A DNA stretch of 64,000 nucleotides from Propionibacteriaceae bacterium ZF39 (lineage in GTDB: Bacteria; Actinomycetota; Actinomycetes; Propionibacteriales; Propionibacteriaceae): contig CP154795.1 in NCBI GenBank assembly GCA_039565995.1, forward strand, positions 1,798,001-1,862,000. Reading direction: 5' to 3'. This document shows, piece after piece, positions 56,049 through 64,000 of this stretch (its first letter is position 1; each line of letters begins with the position of its first letter). Below the pieces are notes generated by a model. That model saw nothing but the letters and a program-made list of their open reading frames with translations. It ran no database searches and was not told where the DNA came from. A program made the position numbers and the translations under genes.

Positions 56049-58595
56049 GTGCGAGCTATCCGACGTTTCATTGTGCAGCCGGTGCTTCCGGAACCCCTCC
56101 GCCCTCTTGACGAACTGTCCAGGAATCTTCGCTGGGCCTGGCATCAGGAGACCAAGGAACTTTTTCGCGCCATCGACCCGGCTCTCTGGGAGAGCGTCCG
56201 GGCCGATCCCATCCAGTTGCTGTCGCAGGTCGATCCGGCCCGCCTCGAGATGCTGGCCGCCGACACCAGGTTTGTCCGTAACCTGCAGCGGGCGCAGGCG
56301 GATCTCCATGAATACCTGAGTGGCGACCTCTGGTTCCAGGAGTACGCCCGGGAGAACGACGCCCCGACGTCCATCGCGTACTTCTCCGCCGAGTTCGGGA
56401 TCTCGGAGGTGCTGCCGATCTATTCGGGTGGCCTCGGCATCCTGGCCGGTGACCACCTGAAGTCCGCCTCCGACCTGGGCGTACCCATCATCGGAGTCGG
56501 CCTGCTCTATCGCCACGGCTATTTCCGCCAGTCGCTCAACGCAGACGGCTGGCAGCAGGAGTGGTATCCGAATCTCGACACCAGCTCCCTGCCCATCCGC
56601 CCCCTGCTCGAGGGGGACAGCCAGATCGTCATCGAGGTCGAGCTCCGGGGACGTCCGCTCAAGGCCGCCGTGTGGATCGCCGAGGTCGGCCGGGTGCCGT
56701 TGCTGCTGCTCGATGCCGACGTCGAGGGCAACGACGACATGCACATGATCACCGACCGCCTCTATGGGGGAGGCACCGATCATCGCCTCGCGCAGGAGGT
56801 CCTGCTCGGTATCGGTGGCGTCCGGGCGGTGCGGGAGTTCTGCCGCATCAGCGGTCATGCCACGCCGGATGTCTATCACTGCAACGAGGGCCACGCGGGC
56901 TTCCTGGGACTGGAGCGCATCCGGGAATACATGGCCGACGGTCTCGACTTCGATTCCGCCGTCGAGAAGACCCGGGCCGGCAACGTGTTCACCACCCACA
57001 CCCCGGTGCCGGCCGGCATCGACCGCTTCCCGCGGGAACTGATCGTCGACCAGTTCTCCCACTTCGGCAACCTGCCGCTCGAACGCATCCTGGAGTTCGG
57101 TGCGGAGGATTATGCGGGCGGCGACCCGGGCCGGTTCAACATGGCGGTCATGGGCTTCCGCCTGGGCCAGCGGGCCAACGGCGTGTCGGAGCTGCACGGT
57201 GAGGTGTCGCGCGAGATGTTCCACGGCCTGTGGCCGGCCTTCGACACGTCCGAGGTGCCCATCGGGTCGATCACGAACGGCGTCCACCACCGGACCTGGA
57301 TCCATCCCGAACTCCTCGAATTGCTCGAGAGCCCCGTGTCGGACAGCGAGAGCGTCATCGACGGGTATGACTGGCAGGCGATCAATCGCGTCGATCCGCA
57401 CACCATCTGGGCCCTCAAGCGGCAGATGCGCGGGGATCTCGTCGCGATGGCGCGCCAGCGGTTGACCGCGAGCTGCCACGACCGCGGCATCAATTCCGAC
57501 TGGGTCGCCCAGGCGCTCGATCCCCACATCCTTACCCTGGGCTTCGCCAGGCGCGGCGCGTCCTACAAGCGCCTGACCCTGATGCTCCGGGACCCCGAGC
57601 GGTTGCGTCGACTGCTGCTCGATCCGGACCACCCGCTGCAGATCGTCATCGCGGGCAAGTCGCATCCGGCCGATGACACCGGCAAGTCGCTGATCCAGCA
57701 GATGGTGCAGTTCGCCGATGCCGAGGACATCCGCCACCGGATCGTGTTCCTGCCCGACTACGACATCTCGCTGGCCCGGCCGCTCTATCCGGGGTGCGAT
57801 GTCTGGATGAACAATCCGCTGCGGCCCTATGAGGCGTGCGGCACGTCCGGCATGAAGGCGGCCCTGAACGGCGCGGGCAATCTGTCGATCCGGGACGGCT
57901 GGTGGGACGAGTGGTACAGCCCCGACTGGGGCTGGGAGATCCCCTCCGCGGAGAACGTCAGCGATCCGGTCGCGCGCGACGAGGTCGAGGCCCGCTACCT
58001 CTACGAGATCATCGAGAACGAGATCGTGCCGCGGTTCTATGACCGGGATCCCAACGGTGTTCCCCTGCGATGGGTCCGGATGATGTGCGACACCATCTCC
58101 GGCCTCGGACCCAAGGTCCTGGCGTCCCGCATGGTCAGCGACTACGTCACCCGGTTGTACGCCCCAGCGGCCGCGGCGGACCGCGCCGTCACGACGGAAC
58201 GGGCGGTCGAACTGGCGGCCTGGAAGCAGCGGGTGCGTGCGGCGTGGCCGGCACTGAGTGTCGATCAGGTCGACGTCAGCGCCAGCGGGGTCATGCAGCT
58301 CGGCGAGTCGTTCGAGGCGACGGCTCTGATCCAGCTGGGGGAGTTGCAACCGGAGGACGTCGAGGTGCAACTCGTCGCCGGGACGGTCGACGCCCACGAC
58401 GAGATCCACGACGTGCGGCGCTATGTCATGTCGGACTGGGTCGATGTCGGCAACGGCGTGCGGCGCTATTCCTTCGTCAAGGCCCTCCAGCACACCGGGT
58501 CGATCGGCTTCACCGTGCGGGTCGTGCCCAGACACGAGCTCCTCGTGACCGATGCCGAACTCGGCGTGGCGACCCTGCCGCAGGGCGGTCTGTGA
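56049..58595 (+). CDS. Alpha-glucan phosphorylase (mycobacterial GlgP, Rv1328 type)
   Basis: GT35 phosphorylase of the group found beside glgE in Actinobacteria. The 848-residue protein begins [19 protein letters not shown], then [14 protein letters not shown], unlike the classical type. PLP-binding lysine is in [49 protein letters not shown] is the N-terminal glucan site, given here in pieces: [13 protein letters not shown] and [16 protein letters not shown]. GTG 56049 is set by the leaderless spacing; GTG 56040 is possible. A longer frame from 55500 is antisense to glgE and rejected. Confidence 0.94.
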   Translation: [848 protein letters not shown]

Positions 58596-58606
58596 CGGTT
58601 TCGGCC

Positions 58607-58620
58607 TAGGATCGCCGATG
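58607..58620 (+). promoter_or_regulatory. -10-like hexamer for leaderless Emb-like gene
   Basis: TAGGAT at 58607-58612, seven bases, then GTG at 58620. It lies 12 bases past the phosphorylase stop, so the membrane gene has its own start point. Confidence 0.55.
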
Positions 58621-61358
58621 TGATCGACCAGCCCACCCCCTCTGCGCCCACGCGGCGGGGGTGGCTCGTCGTGCTGGTCCTCGCCCTGCTGGCCGGGATC
58701 GGCATGCTGGCGTACCCGCTGATGCCGGTCACCCAGCACACCGCCACCTATCGCTGGGACGGAACCGGACCGGTCGCCCTGCCGCTGAGCCCCTATCGCC
58801 CGGAACGGATCACGGTTGCGGCCGACTGCCGCACCGAGGGGGTCCTGCTGTCGACGGTGCGCGCCGTCGACGAGGGCATGCGCGCGGGCGCGGCGACGAT
58901 CACACGCCGCGAACGTGTCCTGGCACTCAGGCTCCGCGGCCACCAGGAGCTGATCGTGCTCGGCGACTGCGCCGCCCTTGAGATCGACATCACCGGCGAC
59001 CGGGTGACGGTCAGCCAGGACGGGCTGGTCACCGACGAGATTCCCGGCGATCACCGCCCGGCGATCGACAGCCTCACCTCGGGCCCCGGGGTGACCGGCG
59101 TCAGCGCCGTGGTCGTTGCCGACACCCAATTCGACAGCTCGCCCACGACCGCCAAGATCGTGCTCGGCACCGTGAGCGCGGCCCTGCTGGCCGCGGCCCT
59201 CGCGCTGGCGGCTGTCGTGAATCGTCCCCGGCGGGCCCTCCGCGGAGAGCATCCGCGCGGCCGGTCTGCCCGCGCCTGGATCGACCATGTCGCCGTCCTG
59301 GCCGCCATGGCGTTCGGCGTGATCGCCGGCGGCGCGACCGACGACGACGGATTCATCGCCCAGATCCTCACCACCCGCGAGACCAGCGGCTACATCGGCA
59401 ACTACGTGCGCTGGAACAACACGCCCGAGGCGCCGTTCGGCTGGTTCTATGAGATCTATTCCCGCTGGGGTGCGGTGTCGATGGAGCCGGTCTGGCTCCG
59501 GCTGCTGCCGGCGCTGCTCGGTGTCGTGGCCTGGTTCCTGCTGCGGCATGGTCTGGCGCCGCGTCTGCTGCGTACGCTCACGGGTCCGGCCCGGATCGCA
59601 CTCGCCTCCGGCTTCACGCTGCTCTGGCTGGTGTTCTGCAACTCCCTGCGGCCCGAGATCTTCTTCGCCCTCGGTTCGGGCATCGTGCTGTGGTGCGTGC
59701 TCGACGCGCTCCACCGTTGCTCGGTCCTGCCGCTCCTGCTTGCGGCGCCGGTCGCCGGTCTCACGGTGGGGGCGGGGCCCGTCGGCCTGATGGCGATCAT
59801 CCCGTTCGTTGTGGCCCTCCCACGTCTCTGGCGCTGGCTGCGGCCGACCCCGCTGCGCGGCCTCGCGGTGGCGACGACCTGGCTCGCCGGTCTCGGCTCG
59901 ATCGTTCTCCTCATGTTCGCCGACCAGACCCTGGCGAGCGTCCTCTCCGCCAACAGCGCGCGCACGGAGTTCGGCCCGATCTACCCGTTCTGGGAGGACT
60001 ATCAGCGCTACTGGAAGCTCTGGTGGTCCTTCGCCGCCCGCCAGTGGAGCGTCTATCTCAGCGTGGTCGCCCTCGCGGTTCTGGCCTGGCACCTGCGCTG
60101 CCGCGCGCTCCCCGGCGTGAACCGCGCAGTCGCGTTCCAAGTCGTGGCCGGGGCGCTCGGGCTGGTCCTCGTCATGCTGCTCGCCCCGACCAAGCTCCCG
60201 CACCACTTCGGCGCGCTGCTCCTGCTCGGCCCGCTGGCGATGGCGGCGGGCGCGCACCTGCTGGGCGTACGCCCGGCCCGCGCGCGCGGTGCGTTGCCCG
60301 CGACGGCCGGTCTGCTCATCGGTGGTTCCGTCGCGATGGTCGGTCTCGCCATGCACAACAACAACACGTGGTGGAAGCTGTCCACCCTCGGCCTGCAACT
60401 CGACAAGAACCCGCTCGCCGTCGGGCCGATCCCGGTGTGGCCCTTCGTGGTCCTCGTCGGCATCGGCATCGGCTGGTGGCTCGTCCGCGGCGCCCGATCA
60501 GGGCGCCCGACGGTGCGCTGGGCGTTGGCGTACGCCCTCGCGCTGGCCGTCCTGAGCGCCTCGCAGTATGCGAACTTCGCGCAGGCGGCCGTCGTCCGTG
60601 GGCCGGAGCGCTACACGATGGCCTCGGCCGCTCTCGCTGCGATGGGTGGGGAGCCGTGTCTGCTCGAACGCTCCCTGCACTACGAGCCGGATCCGGTCGC
60701 CGGCGTTCTGCCCACCCCGGACTCCGACCCCTTCACCGCACCCGGCCCGGAGGGGCTGCGCGCCTGGGCGGCCGCAGAAACGGGACCGGACCGCCTCGAG
60801 ACGGGCTGGTACGCCCTGCCCGACAGCGTTCGACGGGGCGAGTGGCCGCTCGTCATCGCCGTGAGCGGGCTCGACGACAGCCATCGGGTCACCGTCGAAT
60901 ACGACACCGGCAGGCCCCGCGCGCTCACAGCGACCCGCAAGACCCTGGCGACCTCGGCCTTCAGCGACATCCGGCTCCACCCGGATCGCTCCCTGACGCG
61001 GTTCCGGATCATCGCCGAGTCGGACGGTCCGCCGGTAGCAGAGGAGGAAACCGGGGAGAGCGTGCCGTTCGCGGTCGCTCAGCCGCGCGTACCCGTCACC
61101 CAACCCCTGCTCGACCTGGCCGAGCGTGAGAGCGTGGCCGTCGCGTGGAATCTCGCGTTCTTCGCACCGTGCCTCGACACCCCGCGCCAATCGCACGGCC
61201 GCGTGGAAATCGCGGACTACATCCTGTCCGACAGCCAGCAGCCGGGGAACATGTCCTATCACTCCCGCAGCGGAGGTCCGTTCGCGGGCGTGCTGGGACT
61301 CACGATCCCCAGCCGCGTGCCTGTCTATGCGGCCTTCGACTACACCGAGTCGGAGATG

Positions 61359-63671
<2,313 letters not shown>

Positions 63672-63703
63672 TTTTCCTCCGTCGTCTGGGGGCAAGCCGG
63701 GTG

Positions 63704-63709
63704 ATTGTA
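63704..63709 (-). promoter_or_regulatory. Putative glgX promoter -10
   Basis: TACAAT reads on the minus strand at 63709-63704, a near-consensus -10, with a TSS near 63697 and a short leader that includes the glgX ribosome site. No convincing -35 is seen. Confidence 0.45.
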
Positions 63710-63844
63710 TCGACTTGATTGGTCCAACGCGCACCGCCCCGCTGGGCGGACCCCGGGGGTGCCTGCCGGCTGGTCGAAAGGGCGGTGACACGTCGGTTGC
63801 GCCGGCGTACGCCCGGTGCCGGACACAGCCGGCCGTGCGGGCTC

Positions 63845-63858
63845 TAGTCTGATCTGCA
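63845..63858 (+). promoter_or_regulatory. -10-like hexamer for a leaderless small ORF
   Basis: TAGTCT at 63845-63850, seven bases, then ATG at 63858, the same arrangement as at other leaderless starts in the window. Confidence 0.5.
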
Positions 63859-63989
63859 TGCGTGACCACTGCGGCTCATGCCTCATGTCTGCCAGGGACC
63901 GGCATGCGGAACACCGAGCGTGTTCGGCGACGTGCCCTGCCCCGAGACTGCCCTCAGTGACCGGAATTCCATTGAAACCTACTGGATAG
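63858..63989 (+). CDS. Small Cys-rich ORF, possible leader peptide
   Basis: A 43-residue ORF beginning MRDHCGSCLMSARDR, with cysteines at 5, 8, 22 and 26. It has no ribosome-binding site but follows a -10-like TAGTCT by seven bases. Small leaderless Cys-rich ORFs ahead of sulfur-assimilation genes are known in Actinobacteria, where they can control downstream genes by translation; this could be one, but the downstream gene lies outside the window. It could also be a chance ORF. A promoter overlaps its end. Confidence 0.35.
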   Translation: MRDHCGSCLMSARDRHAEHRACSATCPAPRLPSVTGIPLKPTG

Positions 63990-64000
63990 TAACTTAAACT
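63972..64000 (+). promoter_or_regulatory. Near-consensus promoter at the window edge
   Basis: TTGAAA at 63972-63977 and TAAACT at 63995-64000 are exactly 17 bases apart, in an A/T-rich stretch that stands out from its surroundings. It would transcribe a gene to the right of the window. Confidence 0.6.

Noticed and set aside
56072-60398. Very long minus-strand open frame (over 1,400 codons) across the phosphorylase and Emb-like genes
   Set aside because: It is an antisense shadow caused by high-GC codon bias. The composition (His, Arg, Gln, Gly rich) does not resemble a protein family and no ribosome site is present.

Overview
The window is a high-GC actinobacterial chromosome segment, about two thirds G+C by eye. 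Its gene order is that of the conserved Mycobacterium tuberculosis backbone Rv1294 to Rv1328: hom, thrB, rho, rpmE, prfA, prmC, sua5, a WecA-type transferase, the F-ATP synthase operon, DUF2550, the corrinoid adenosyltransferase, nucS, methylmalonyl-CoA epimerase, thiolase, ybbN, glgB, glgE and glgP. The methylmalonyl/isobutyryl-CoA genes, the absence of mycolate genes and a phenol hydroxylase suggest Propionibacteriales, perhaps a phenol-degrading Propionibacteriaceae such as Granulicoccus. The taxonomic placement is inference; no rRNA or tRNA gene was seen to settle it.

Layout. 1-7.9 kb: threonine biosynthesis, transcription termination, ribosome and release-factor genes, and a polyprenyl-phosphate sugar-1-phosphate transferase. 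8.0-15.8 kb: ATP synthase operon with two small membrane genes in front, closed by a strong intrinsic terminator. 16-19 kb: housekeeping genes. 19-27.5 kb: accessory catabolic block with a 3-hydroxyacyl-CoA dehydrogenase, a complete DmpLMNOP-type phenol hydroxylase operon (minus strand) followed by two unrecognised genes, a terminator, and a divergent PucR-type regulator. 27.5-34.5 kb: LON-domain protein, NucS, AI-2E-type permease, DivIVA-like coiled-coil protein, methylmalonyl-CoA epimerase, thiolase, MeaB. 34.6-43.3 kb: small membrane and PH-domain proteins, MarR, a probable glycosyltransferase beside a CMP-nonulosonate synthetase/HAD fusion, an isobutyryl-CoA mutase-type large subunit, two SDRs and a two-RCK channel. 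43.3-63.7 kb: phosphoglucomutase, YbbN, and a full alpha-glucan locus (GlgE, TreS, maltokinase, GlgB, two phosphorylases, GlgX) with an Emb-like arabinosyltransferase inside it. The last 140 bases hold a small Cys-rich leaderless ORF and a strong promoter pointing out of the window.

How the genes work together. TreS turns trehalose into maltose, maltokinase makes maltose-1-phosphate, GlgE polymerises it, GlgB branches it, and the phosphorylases, GlgX and phosphoglucomutase return it to glucose-6-phosphate. Epimerase, MeaB, the adenosyltransferase and the mutase form a B12-dependent acyl-CoA module. The phenol hydroxylase would make catechols, but no ring-cleavage gene is in the window.

Two sequence-level features stand out. 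First, the palindrome GCGTACGC occurs about 40 times by manual count in all three codon frames, a pattern reminiscent of the cyanobacterial HIP1 repeat. Second, at least 14 genes begin 6-7 bases after a -10-like hexamer, which indicates widespread leaderless transcription.
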